From assembly GCF_003628555.1 (NCBI RefSeq), contig NZ_CP021731.1, forward strand, positions 4,402,001 through 4,466,000: a DNA stretch of 64,000 bases, written 5' to 3'. A program made the position numbers and the translations under genes. The stretch is from Azoarcus sp. DN11 (GTDB lineage: Bacteria; Pseudomonadota; Gammaproteobacteria; Burkholderiales; Rhodocyclaceae). The notes under the pieces are model-generated. The model had not been told where the DNA came from. It was given only the letters and a program-made list of their open reading frames with translations, and searched no databases. Shown piece by piece: positions 46,265-54,426 of the stretch. Positions within the stretch are counted from its first letter, which is position 1. The number at the start of each line of letters is the position of its first letter.

Positions 46265-47044
46265 ATGGATTTCGCCTACTCAGTCGCCGGGTTCTCGGTC
46301 GGCGCCATCGTCGGATTGACCGGCGTCGGCGGCGGATCGCTGATGACGCCGTTGCTCGTGCTGCTGTTCGGCATCCACCCTTCGGTCGCCGTCGGCACCG
46401 ACCTGCTCTACGCCGCGATCACCAAGGCCGGCGGCACGCTCGCCCACAGCAGGCGGGGCACGGTCGACTGGACCGTGACAAGACGCCTCGCCACCGGTAG
46501 CATCCCCGCCGCTGCACTGACGCTGGTGCTGGTCGGCAAGTTCGCCCCCGGCGGCATCGACGGCGCGACCGGCCTCATCAAGGTGGCGCTGGGGATCGCG
46601 CTGCTGCTGACGGCGGTCGCGCTCGTTTTCCGCAAGCAGATCCAGGGCTATGCCGCAAAACGCTTCGGCGGCCAGCCCAATCCGGTGCGCACGGCCCGCC
46701 TCACGGTCCTGACCGGTGCGGTCCTGGGCGTGCTGGTGTCGATCTCCTCGGTCGGCGCCGGTGCACTCGGCGTGACCGCGCTGTTCCTGCTGTACCCCGG
46801 GATGTCGGCCCTGCGCATCGTCGGCTCCGACATCGCCCATGCGGTGCCGCTGACGCTGGTCGGGGGCATCGGCCACTGGATGCTGGGCAGCGTCGACTGG
46901 CTTTTGCTCGGCAGCCTGATCATCGGCTCGCTGCCGGGCATCTGGATCGGCAGCCACATTTCGACGAAGGTGCCCGACCGGGTGCTGCGCCCGATGCTCG
47001 CGACGATGCTGGTGCTCGTCGGCGCGAAGATGATCGGACACTGA
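46265..47044 (+). CDS. TauE/SafE-family sulfite exporter-like permease
   Basis: A 259-residue membrane protein with about eight helices in two TauE repeats; the repeat motifs are GLTGVGGGSLMTPLLVLLFGI and SSVGAGALGVTALFLL. The family exports or imports organosulfonates, sulfite or related anions. It is the first gene downstream of the divergent cysB promoter and 38 bases before cysI, so it may protect against sulfite accumulation or take up sulfur compounds. The ribosome site is GGAAA-like. Confidence 0.9.
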   Translation: MDFAYSVAGFSVGAIVGLTGVGGGSLMTPLLVLLFGIHPSVAVGTDLLYAAITKAGGTLAHSRRGTVDWTVTRRLATGSIPAAALTLVLVGKFAPGGIDGATGLIKVALGIALLLTAVALVFRKQIQGYAAKRFGGQPNPVRTARLTVLTGAVLGVLVSISSVGAGALGVTALFLLYPGMSALRIVGSDIAHAVPLTLVGGIGHWMLGSVDWLLLGSLIIGSLPGIWIGSHISTKVPDRVLRPMLATMLVLVGAKMIGH

Positions 47045-47082
47045 ACGGCAGGATTTGAAGGACTCAAACGAGAGAGTACGCG

Positions 47083-48768
47083 ATGTACCAATACGACGAA
47101 TACGACCAGCAGCTTCTCGACGAACGCGTCGCGCAGTTCCGCGACCAGATGCGGCGTCACCTCGCCGGTGAGCTGACCGACGACGAGTTCCGACCGGTGC
47201 GTCTGCAGAACGGCCTGTACATCCAGCGCCACGCGCCGATGTTCCGGATCTCGGTGCCCTACGGCCATCTCGCCAGCCGCCAGCTGCGCAAGCTCGCGCA
47301 CCTCGCGCGCGCCTACGACCGCGGCTACGCGCACTTCACCACGCGCACCAACGTCCAGTTCAACTGGTCGCCGCTGGAGGTGATCCCCGACATGCTCGCC
47401 GAACTGTCGACCGTGCAGATGCACGCGAACCAGACCTCGGGCAACGACATCCGCAACATCACCGCGGACCCCTTCGCCGGCGTCGCGGCCGACGAGATCG
47501 TCGACCCGCGCCCGTGGGCCGAGATCCTGCGCCAGTGGGCGACCTACAACCCCGAATTCGCCTACCTGCCGCGCAAGTTCAAGATCGCCGTGAATGGCGC
47601 CATCGAAGACCGCGTGGTGCTGCGCGTCTACGACATCGGCCTCGACTTCAAGCGCGATGCCGAAGGCAACATCGGCTTCCGCGTGCTGGTCGGCGGCGGT
47701 CTCGGCCGCACGCCCATCCTCGGCGAAGAGATCGCGAGCTTCGTGCCGTGGCAGCACCTGATCACCTATTGCGAAGCGATCCTGCGCGTCTATAACCGCT
47801 ACGGCCGGCGCGACAACATCTGGAAAGCGCGCATCAAGATCCTCGTCAAGGCGCTCGGCGCCGAGGAGTTCGGCCGCCAGGTCGAGGAGGAATGGGCGCA
47901 CTCGAAGGACGGCCCGAACACCCTGACCGAAGAGGAAGTGCAACGCATCGCCACGCACTTCGTCGATCCGGACTACAAGACGCTGCCGGCGCGCGATTTC
48001 GGCTACGAGTCGCACCTCGCGGACAGCCGCCCCTTCGCCGCGTGGGTGAAGCGCAACGTACGCGCCCACAAGAAGCCGGGCTACGCCTCCGTGACGCTGT
48101 CGCTGAAGAAGACCGGCATCGCGCCGGGCGACATCAGCGCGGAGCAGATGGATTTCGTCGCCGACTGGGCAGACCGCTTCAGCTTCGGCGAGGCGCGCAT
48201 GACCCACGAGCAGAACGTGGTCCTCGCCGACGTGAAGCAGTCGGACCTGTTCACGCTGTGGCAGCTCGCCCGCGAGGCGGGCCTGGCGACGCCGAACATC
48301 GGCCTGCTGACGGACATCATCTGCTGCCCCGGCGGCGATTTCTGCAGCCTCGCGAACGCGAAGTCGATCCCGATCGCGCAGGCGATCCAGGAACGCTTCG
48401 ACGACCTCGACTACCTGTACGACATCGGCGAGATCGACATCAACATCTCGGGCTGCATGAACTCCTGCGGCCACCACCACGTCGGCCACATCGGCGTCCT
48501 CGGCGTCGACAAGAACGGCGAGGAGTGGTACCAGGTCACGATCGGCGGCACGCAGGGCAACGAGACCGCCCTCGGCAAGGTCATCGGCCCGTCGTTCGCA
48601 CGCGCACAGATGGCCGACGTCGTCGAGCGGCTGATCGAAACCTACATCGAACACCGGCACCCGGATGAGCGCTTCGTCGACACGGTGCACCGCCTCGGCA
48701 TCGATCCGTTCAAGCAGCGGGTCTATGGCGGCGAACAACACACGCAAAGGAAGGTGGCGAATGCCTAA
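47083..48768 (+). CDS. cysI: Assimilatory sulfite reductase hemoprotein (CysI-type)
   Basis: A 561-residue siroheme/[4Fe-4S] nitrite/sulfite reductase that reduces sulfite to sulfide. The four cluster ligands are visible as Cys415-(X5)-Cys421 and Cys458-(X3)-Cys462 (CCPGGDFC and CMNSCGHH). Substrate-binding arginines occur in the N-terminal ferredoxin-like repeats (HFTTRTNVQFNW). There is no flavoprotein subunit gene (cysJ) in the window, so reduction is likely by ferredoxin or an unlinked reductase. Its 3' end overlaps the DUF934 gene by eight bases. Confidence 0.94.
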   Translation: MYQYDEYDQQLLDERVAQFRDQMRRHLAGELTDDEFRPVRLQNGLYIQRHAPMFRISVPYGHLASRQLRKLAHLARAYDRGYAHFTTRTNVQFNWSPLEVIPDMLAELSTVQMHANQTSGNDIRNITADPFAGVAADEIVDPRPWAEILRQWATYNPEFAYLPRKFKIAVNGAIEDRVVLRVYDIGLDFKRDAEGNIGFRVLVGGGLGRTPILGEEIASFVPWQHLITYCEAILRVYNRYGRRDNIWKARIKILVKALGAEEFGRQVEEEWAHSKDGPNTLTEEEVQRIATHFVDPDYKTLPARDFGYESHLADSRPFAAWVKRNVRAHKKPGYASVTLSLKKTGIAPGDISAEQMDFVADWADRFSFGEARMTHEQNVVLADVKQSDLFTLWQLAREAGLATPNIGLLTDIICCPGGDFCSLANAKSIPIAQAIQERFDDLDYLYDIGEIDINISGCMNSCGHHHVGHIGVLGVDKNGEEWYQVTIGGTQGNETALGKVIGPSFARAQMADVVERLIETYIEHRHPDERFVDTVHRLGIDPFKQRVYGGEQHTQRKVANA

Positions 48769-49312
48769 GCTCATCAGGAACGGCCAAGTCGTCGCGGACG
48801 ACTGGCAAGTCGTCTCGCTCGCCGAAGGCGAGGCTGCAGCCGACGTCGCGCTGCCCGCCGGGCGTGCGCTCGTGCCGCTCGCCGTGTGGCAGGCACGCCG
48901 CGACGAGCTCGCGCCCCGCGCCGACAGCGGCGAACTGGGCGTGTGGCTGAACGCCGGCGAAGGCCCTGAGGATATCGCCGACGACACCAAGCGCCTCGCC
49001 GTCATCGCAGTGAACTTCCCCAAGTTCACCGACGGGCGCGGCTACTCGACCGCCACGCTGCTGCGCACCCGCTACGGCTACACCGGTGAGTTGCGTGCGA
49101 TCGGCGACGTGCTGCGCGACCAGTTCAACTACATGACGCGCAGCGGCTTCGACGCGCTGCAACCGCGTGCGGACCGCTACTCCGACGAACAGCTCGAAGC
49201 GGCGGTCGCGAGCATCCGCGACTTCACGCAACCCTACCAGGCCTCGGCCACCCACCCGCAGCCGCTGTTCCGCCGCGTCGCCCGCCCGACCCAGGCGCAG
49301 GTGAAATCGTGA
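48761..49312 (+). CDS. DUF934 domain protein, sulfite-reductase-associated
   Basis: A 183-residue cytoplasmic protein whose central block (VNFPKFTDGRGYSTATLLR and GELRAIGDVLRDQ) identifies DUF934. Such genes almost always follow cysI in Pseudomonas and betaproteobacteria, so the protein probably assists sulfite reduction, perhaps in electron delivery, though no biochemical role is established here. The ATG at 48761 lies inside the cysI end, and the stop overlaps the GTG of cysH (GTGA). Confidence 0.9.
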   Translation: MPKLIRNGQVVADDWQVVSLAEGEAAADVALPAGRALVPLAVWQARRDELAPRADSGELGVWLNAGEGPEDIADDTKRLAVIAVNFPKFTDGRGYSTATLLRTRYGYTGELRAIGDVLRDQFNYMTRSGFDALQPRADRYSDEQLEAAVASIRDFTQPYQASATHPQPLFRRVARPTQAQVKS

Positions 49313-50079
49313 ATAGCGCCGTGACGCTGCTGCGCCCGGCCGCCACCAACCCCGCCACGCGCCCCGAGCTGACACCGGCGCTCGTCGACGCCGTCAGCGC
49401 GAAGAGCGACGCCGCCCTCGCGCTGCTGCGCGCGGCGGTCACCGAGTTCGGCAGCGCCGGCGAAATCACCTTCGCGAACAGCTTCGGCGCCGAGGACATG
49501 GTCCTCACCGACCTGATCCTGCGCGAAGGGCAGCCGATCGAGATCTTCTCGCTCGACACCGGGCGCCTGCCGGCCGAGACTTACACCTTGATGGCCGAGG
49601 TCGAGCAGCGCTACGGCACGAAGCTGAAGGTCTTCTTCCCCAAGTCCGACGCGGTCGAAACCTACGTCCGCAGCCACGGCATCAACGCTTTCTACGATTC
49701 CGTCGAGCTGCGCAAGGCCTGCTGCCACATGCGCAAGGTCGAGCCGCTGCAGCGTGCGCTCGCCGACAAGAAGGCGTGGATCACCGGCCTGCGCGCCGCC
49801 CAATCGACGACGCGCACCGGCCTGCCGACGCGCGAATTCGACCAGGGCAACGGCCTCGTCAAGCTCAATCCGCTGTCGGACTGGTCCGAGACCGAAGTGT
49901 GGGCCTACATCCGCATGCACGAGGTGCCCTACAACGCCCTGCACGAACAGTTCTACCCCAGCATCGGCTGTGCCCCCTGCACGCGCGCGATCGCAGTCGG
50001 CGAGGACGTCCGCGCCGGCCGCTGGTGGTGGGAGGACCCGCAGAGCAAGGAATGCGGGCTGCACGTCAAGAAAGGCTGA
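49309..50079 (+). CDS. cysH: Phosphoadenosine/adenosine phosphosulfate reductase (APS type)
   Basis: Reduces activated sulfate to sulfite. The 256-residue enzyme has the adenylyl-binding SFGAEDMVL (58-66), and the cluster cysteines Cys138-Cys139 and Cys221-X2-Cys224, which ligate the [4Fe-4S] cluster of APS-specific reductases; the redox-active Cys249 is in KECGLH. The CC...CxxC set and the lack of a CysC kinase in the cluster both point to APS as substrate. It starts with GTG, overlapping the DUF934 stop. Confidence 0.94.
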   Translation: MNSAVTLLRPAATNPATRPELTPALVDAVSAKSDAALALLRAAVTEFGSAGEITFANSFGAEDMVLTDLILREGQPIEIFSLDTGRLPAETYTLMAEVEQRYGTKLKVFFPKSDAVETYVRSHGINAFYDSVELRKACCHMRKVEPLQRALADKKAWITGLRAAQSTTRTGLPTREFDQGNGLVKLNPLSDWSETEVWAYIRMHEVPYNALHEQFYPSIGCAPCTRAIAVGEDVRAGRWWWEDPQSKECGLHVKKG

Positions 50080-50126
50080 CACTCGCCCGAACACGTACCG
50101 AAATCACAAAGTAACCGAGAACCAAG

Positions 50127-51062
50127 ATGTCCACGCTGACTCGTCAAACCCTGACCCACCTCGACTGGCTGGAAGCCGAGGCGATCCACATCATGCGTGA
50201 GGTCGCCGGCCAGTGCGCGAACCCCGTGCTGCTCTTTTCCGGCGGCAAGGATTCGATCTGCATGCTGCGCATCGCCGAGAAGGCCTTCCGCCCGGGCAAG
50301 TTCCCCTTCCCCCTGATGCACATCGATACCGGCCACAACTACAAGGAAGTGGTCGAGTTCCGCGACAAGCGCGCAGCCGAGCTGGGCGAGCGGCTGATCG
50401 TCCGCTCGGTGGAAGACTCCATGAAGCGTGGCACCGTCGTGCTGAAGCACGAGAACGAGTCGCGCAACAAGCACCAGTCGGTGACGCTGCTCGAGGCGAT
50501 CGAGGAATTCGGCTTCGACGCCTGCATCGGCGGCGCCCGTCGCGACGAGGAGAAGGCCCGCGCGAAGGAGCGGATCATGAGCTTCCGCGACGAGTTCGGC
50601 CAGTGGGATCCGAAGAACCAGCGCCCCGAGTTGTGGAACCTTTACAACGCGCGTAGCCACAAGGGCGAGAACATCCGCGCCTTCCCGATCTCGAACTGGA
50701 CGGAAATGGACGTCTGGCAGTACATCGAGCGCGAGAAGCTGGAACTGCCGTCGATCTACTTCGCCCACAAGCGCCCGGTGGTCATCCGCCAGGGCGCGGT
50801 GGTACCGGTCAACGTGCCGCTGATGAGCGGGGAACTGACCAACGTGCCCAAGGCTGGAGAGGAAATCGTCGAACTTCAGGTGCGCTTCCGTACCGTTGGC
50901 GACATCTCCTGCACAGCGCCGGTGGAGTCGGACGCCGACACCGTCGAGAAGATCGTGCTTGAGACGGCCACCACTACCATCACCGAGCGCGGCGCCACCC
51001 GTCTGGACGACCAGACCTCTGAAGCGTCGATGGAGCAGCGGAAGAAGGAAGGGTATTTCTGA
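50127..51062 (+). CDS. cysD: Sulfate adenylyltransferase subunit 2
   Basis: The catalytic subunit of ATP sulfurylase, which makes APS from ATP and sulfate with the GTPase CysN. The 311-residue protein shows the PP-loop SGGKDS (38-43), HIDTGHNYKE and the family's GGARRDEEKARAKER segment (about 135-150). It follows cysH by 47 bases. Uniquely for this tight cluster, 491 bases of non-coding repeat DNA separate its stop from its partner cysN. Confidence 0.96.
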   Translation: MSTLTRQTLTHLDWLEAEAIHIMREVAGQCANPVLLFSGGKDSICMLRIAEKAFRPGKFPFPLMHIDTGHNYKEVVEFRDKRAAELGERLIVRSVEDSMKRGTVVLKHENESRNKHQSVTLLEAIEEFGFDACIGGARRDEEKARAKERIMSFRDEFGQWDPKNQRPELWNLYNARSHKGENIRAFPISNWTEMDVWQYIEREKLELPSIYFAHKRPVVIRQGAVVPVNVPLMSGELTNVPKAGEEIVELQVRFRTVGDISCTAPVESDADTVEKIVLETATTTITERGATRLDDQTSEASMEQRKKEGYF

Positions 51063-51066
51063 GGCT

Positions 51067-51078
51067 GGTTGGTTTAGG
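51067..51078. repeat. Left arm of a 12-bp inverted repeat framing the first palindromic element
   Basis: GGTTGGTTTAGG begins five bases after the cysD stop and is repeated as its reverse complement at 51343-51354. The arms bracket the first element and the spacer and may mark an insertion boundary or close a long hairpin in the transcript. Confidence 0.6.
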
Positions 51079-51090
51079 CGGGATCGGAGT

Positions 51091-51241
51091 GCGGGGTGCT
51101 AATCGAGCGGAGCGGGGAATTTGCTCCGTCGGCTGCTGCTTCGCAGCGCGGCGGAGGTTACGCAAACGCGCGCAGTACAGCGCGCTCCCGCGCTGTCCGC
51201 TCAGACAGTCCTCGCCGCTCCGCAAACACCCCGCCCCGCTC
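51091..51241. repeat. Palindromic intergenic repeat, copy 1
   Basis: A roughly 150-bp element with GAGCGGGG-type ends in inverted orientation and internal hairpins, including an 8-bp perfect stem ACAGCGCG/CGCGCTGT at 51177-51196. It shares a 20-base identical block (51199-51218) and most of its flanking sequence with copy 2, in inverted orientation. No ORF with codon usage like the neighbours is present. Confidence 0.8.
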
Positions 51242-51372
51242 TTGCTGATTGCAGGCTGAACGGGGAAGCGAAGGAACCTTGAGTTGCATTTGCCCGAACT
51301 CGGAAAAGCAGCACCGCAAGTTGAAACGAATTTGAACCTGGCCCTAAACCAACCCCGAACGTAGCCGGGGAC
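51242..51372. other. Spacer between the two palindromic repeats
   Basis: 131 bases of lower GC content with no credible ORF or ribosome site. The right arm of the 12-bp inverted repeat (CCTAAACCAACC, 51343-51354) lies within it. Nothing else is recognisable. Confidence 0.5.
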
Positions 51373-51495
51373 GTGCGGGGTGTTCGCGGCGCGGCGAGGA
51401 CTGTCTGAGCGCAGGCGCGGTAGCGCGCCGCTGCGCGAGTTCCGCAGCCGCAGAGCGAATACCCCGTGCGGCCCCGGCGGCTTAGCACCCCGCCG
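51373..51495. repeat. Palindromic intergenic repeat, copy 2 (inverted)
   Basis: The inverted partner of copy 1, about 120 bp. Its ends GCGGGGTGTTCGC and GCGAATACCCCG are themselves inverted repeats, and an internal 6-bp hairpin GGCGCG/CGCGCC at 51414-51429 corresponds to the 8-bp hairpin of copy 1. The identical block is at 51391-51410. It ends 58 bases before the cysN start. Confidence 0.8.
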
Positions 51496-51553
51496 CACAC
51501 AAACCGATTTAAGCAGCACCAGAAATTCTCGAAAGCTTGAAGGAACGAAAACC

Positions 51554-52834
51554 ATGTCCGCCATCGAAAACCTGCCCGACACCGACCACGGCCTCCTGCG
51601 CTTCCTCACCTGCGGCAGCGTCGACGACGGCAAGAGCACGCTGATCGGCCGCCTGCTGTTCGACACCAAGACCATCCTCGCCGACACCCTCAACGCCATC
51701 GAGAAGACCTCGGCCAAGCGCGGCATGAGCGCGGTCGACCTGTCGCTGCTCACCGACGGCCTGCAGGCCGAGCGCGAACAGGGCATCACGATCGACGTCG
51801 CCTACCGCTACTTCTCCACCGGCACCCGCAAGTACATCATCGCCGACGCCCCGGGCCACGAGCAGTACACCCGCAACATGGTCACGGCCGCCTCGACCGC
51901 CAACCTCGCCATCATCCTCGTCGATGCGCGCAAGGGCGTACTCACGCAGACCCGCCGCCACTCCTACCTCGCGAGCCTCGTCGGCATCCCGCATCTTCTC
52001 GTCGCCGTGAACAAGATGGACCTCGTCGACTACGACCAGGCCACCTTCGAGCGCATCAAGGCCGACTACCTCGCCTTCGCCGGCAAGGTCGGCATCAAGG
52101 ACGTGCGCTTCATCCCGCTGTCCGCACTCAACGGCGACATGATCGTCGACCGCGGCGACCGCCTCGGCTGGTACGAAGGCCCCACGCTGCTCGACATCCT
52201 CGAAACGGCCCCTGCCGCCCACACCGAACAGGCCGAGAACTTCCGCTTCCCGGTGCAGTTCGTCTGCCGTCCGCAGGACTCGGCGAACCCCGAACTGCAC
52301 GACTATCGCGGCTTCATGGGGCGCGTCGAATCGGGCGAGGTTGCCGTCGGCGACGCCGTCACGGTACTGCCGTCGGGGCGCACCAGCACCGTCAAGGACA
52401 TCCAGATCGGCGGCGTCAGCCAGGAATGCGCGATCCACGAACAGTCGGCCACGCTGCTGCTCGCCGACGAGATCGACATCTCGCGCGGCGACATGATCGT
52501 CAAGAGCGCCGAGCAGCCCAAACAACTGAAACAGATCGATGCCACCCTGTGCTGGTTGTCCGAAACGCCGCTGTCGCCCGCCCGCACCTACGTGCTGCGC
52601 CACACCACGCGCGAAGTGAAGGCCAAGGTCGCGAAAATCGAGTGCCTACTCAACGTGAACACGCTGGAGCGCGAATCGGTCAGCACGCTGGCGATGAACG
52701 ATATCGCGCGCCTGACGCTCAAACTCGCGCAACCGATCTTCGCCGACCCTTACGTGGAGAACCGCGCCACCGGCGCCTTCATCATCATCGACGAAAGCAC
52801 CAACAACACCGTCGGCGCCGGCATGATCGGCTGA
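51554..52834 (+). CDS. cysN: Sulfate adenylyltransferase subunit 1 (GTPase)
   Basis: The regulatory GTPase subunit of ATP sulfurylase. The 426-residue protein has G1 GSVDDGKS (21-28), G3 DAPGHEQY, G4 NKMD, and EF-Tu-like beta-barrel domains II and III. It stops before any CysC APS-kinase domain, which is fused in many CysNC proteins; this fits the APS-reducing CysH in the same cluster. A moderate AAGGAA site precedes the ATG. Confidence 0.96.
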   Translation: MSAIENLPDTDHGLLRFLTCGSVDDGKSTLIGRLLFDTKTILADTLNAIEKTSAKRGMSAVDLSLLTDGLQAEREQGITIDVAYRYFSTGTRKYIIADAPGHEQYTRNMVTAASTANLAIILVDARKGVLTQTRRHSYLASLVGIPHLLVAVNKMDLVDYDQATFERIKADYLAFAGKVGIKDVRFIPLSALNGDMIVDRGDRLGWYEGPTLLDILETAPAAHTEQAENFRFPVQFVCRPQDSANPELHDYRGFMGRVESGEVAVGDAVTVLPSGRTSTVKDIQIGGVSQECAIHEQSATLLLADEIDISRGDMIVKSAEQPKQLKQIDATLCWLSETPLSPARTYVLRHTTREVKAKVAKIECLLNVNTLERESVSTLAMNDIARLTLKLAQPIFADPYVENRATGAFIIIDESTNNTVGAGMIG

Positions 52835-52859
52835 CCGGCCGGCCTTCAGCTGCTGCCCC

Positions 52860-52898
52860 ACCCCGGTCGCCGAAATGGCGCCCGGGGTGTACGCGTTT
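52860..52898 (+). terminator. Terminator after cysN
   Basis: A 12-bp stem with one mismatch (52860-52871 with 52877-52888, loop GAAAT) is followed by a short T-rich stretch (GCGTTTTACC). It lies 25 bases beyond the cysN stop and closes the cys operon. Confidence 0.65.
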
Positions 52899-52976
52899 TA
52901 CCTTTACGGCCCCGGGTGTGGGAAAATCGCGCCCTGCCGTTTGTCTGCTGTCCGGCACAGCACCGCAATATAGAAG

Positions 52977-54257
52977 ATGCACATGAAATGTCTCGATGAT
53001 TTCCGCCTGCGGTTCGGGAGCAGGGAATACGTACCGATCGTGATCGGCGGGATGGGCGTAGACATCTCGACCTCCGACCTGTCGCTGGAAGCCGCGCGAC
53101 TCGGCGGCATCGGGCATATCTCCGACGCAATGATCCCGACGGTGAGCGACCGCCGCTACGACACCAAATACGTGCGCGACAAGCTCAGGCAGTACAAGTA
53201 CAACGTCGCCAACTCCAACAAGGCGGACGTGCAGTTCGACCTCGGCCTGCTCGAGGAAGCCCAGAAGATGCACGTCGCGCGCACCATGGAGCGCAAGCGC
53301 GGCGACGGCCTGATCTTCATGAACTGCATGGAAAAGCTCACGATGAACGGGCCCAAGGAGACGCTGCGGGTGCGCCTGCGCGCCGCGCTGGATGCCGGCA
53401 TCGACGGCATCACGCTCGCCGCCGGCCTGCACCTGGGCTCCTTCGGGCTGATCGAGGACCACCCGCGCTTTCGCGACGTCAAGCTCGGCATCATCGTCTC
53501 GTCGCTGCGCGCGCTGGTGCTGTTCCTGCGCAAGTCCGCGCGCACCAACCGCCTTCCCGACTACGTCGTCGTCGAGGGCCCGCTCGCCGGCGGCCACCTC
53601 GGTTTTGGCATGGACTGGGCCCAGTACGACCTGCACACCATCGTCGCCGAAATCCGCGAGTATCTCGCCGCGGAGAAGCTCGACATCCCGCTGATCCCCG
53701 CCGGCGGCATCTTCACCGGCAGCGACGGCGTGTCCTTCCTCGAAGGGGGCGCCGCCGCGATCCAGGTCGCCACGCGCTTCACCGTATCGCACGAATGCGG
53801 CCTGCCGCCGGACGTCCAGCAGCACTACTTCGGCGCCAACGAAAACGACATCGAGGTCAACAACACCTCGCCCACCGGCTACCCGATGCGCATGCTCAAG
53901 AGCAGCCCGTCGATCGGCTCCGGCATCCGCCCGAACTGCGAAGCCTTCGGCTACCTGCTCGACGGCAACGGCAACTGCGCCTACATCACCGCCTACAATC
54001 GCGAACTCGCGCTGCACCCGGACGAGAAGCGGCTCAGGGTGATGGACAAGACCTGCCTGTGCACGCACATGCGCAACTTCGACTGCTGGACCTGCGGCCA
54101 CTACACCTACCGGCTCAAGGACACCACGCACCGACGCGCCGACGGCAGCTACCAGATCCTCAGCGCCGAGCACATTTTCCACGACTACCTGTACAGCAAG
54201 GACAACAAGATCGCGCTGCCGCCGGTCGAAACCTGCGAACCGGTCAAGCCGGCCTGA
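52977..54257 (+). CDS. Nitronate-monooxygenase-like flavoprotein with C-terminal Cys cluster
   Basis: A 426-residue TIM-barrel protein of the NPD/2-nitropropane dioxygenase superfamily. FMN-binding elements are PIVIGGMGVDIS (about 20-31), VVEGPLAGGHLGF, LIPAGGIFTGSD and IQVATRFTVSHEC. The usual family length is 320-380; here the extra C-terminal 60 residues hold CLCTHMRNFDCWTCG (about 359-374), a possible Zn or Fe-S site. The ATG at 52977 or 52983 may be used. The substrate is unknown; nitronate oxidation and enoyl reduction are both possible. Confidence 0.85.
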   Translation: MHMKCLDDFRLRFGSREYVPIVIGGMGVDISTSDLSLEAARLGGIGHISDAMIPTVSDRRYDTKYVRDKLRQYKYNVANSNKADVQFDLGLLEEAQKMHVARTMERKRGDGLIFMNCMEKLTMNGPKETLRVRLRAALDAGIDGITLAAGLHLGSFGLIEDHPRFRDVKLGIIVSSLRALVLFLRKSARTNRLPDYVVVEGPLAGGHLGFGMDWAQYDLHTIVAEIREYLAAEKLDIPLIPAGGIFTGSDGVSFLEGGAAAIQVATRFTVSHECGLPPDVQQHYFGANENDIEVNNTSPTGYPMRMLKSSPSIGSGIRPNCEAFGYLLDGNGNCAYITAYNRELALHPDEKRLRVMDKTCLCTHMRNFDCWTCGHYTYRLKDTTHRRADGSYQILSAEHIFHDYLYSKDNKIALPPVETCEPVKPA

Positions 54258-54281
54258 TCCCACGCCGGCTCGCCGGCAGCA

Positions 54282-54324
54282 CAAGAAGGGCGTGCCCGCG
54301 ACACTCGCGGCCACGCCCTTCTTG
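54282..54324 (+). terminator. Long hairpin after the flavoprotein gene
   Basis: A 20-bp stem with one mismatch (CAAGAAGGGCGTG... with its complement) and a 3-base loop starts 24 bases after the stop. There is no T-run beyond it, but the stem itself ends in CTTCTTG. It probably terminates or protects the upstream transcript. Confidence 0.55.
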
Positions 54325-54426
54325 CGTCCACGATCAACGCGGGAACGCTTGCGGCGGGCCGCACTCATACGATCGGATGCTTCATGCATGCCGCAAGCCG
54401 GATGCGTTCCGGCGCGAGGAATGCGT

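Noticed and set aside
51091..51241. A riboswitch or sRNA in the cysD-cysN gap
   Set aside because: No known sulfur riboswitch (SAM, SAH) consensus is visible, and the presence of two inverted copies of the same element is easier to explain as repeats.
51091..51495. An insertion sequence or transposase remnant between cysD and cysN
   Set aside because: No ORF with transposase motifs and no clear target duplication; the elements are short palindromes, better described as non-autonomous repeats.
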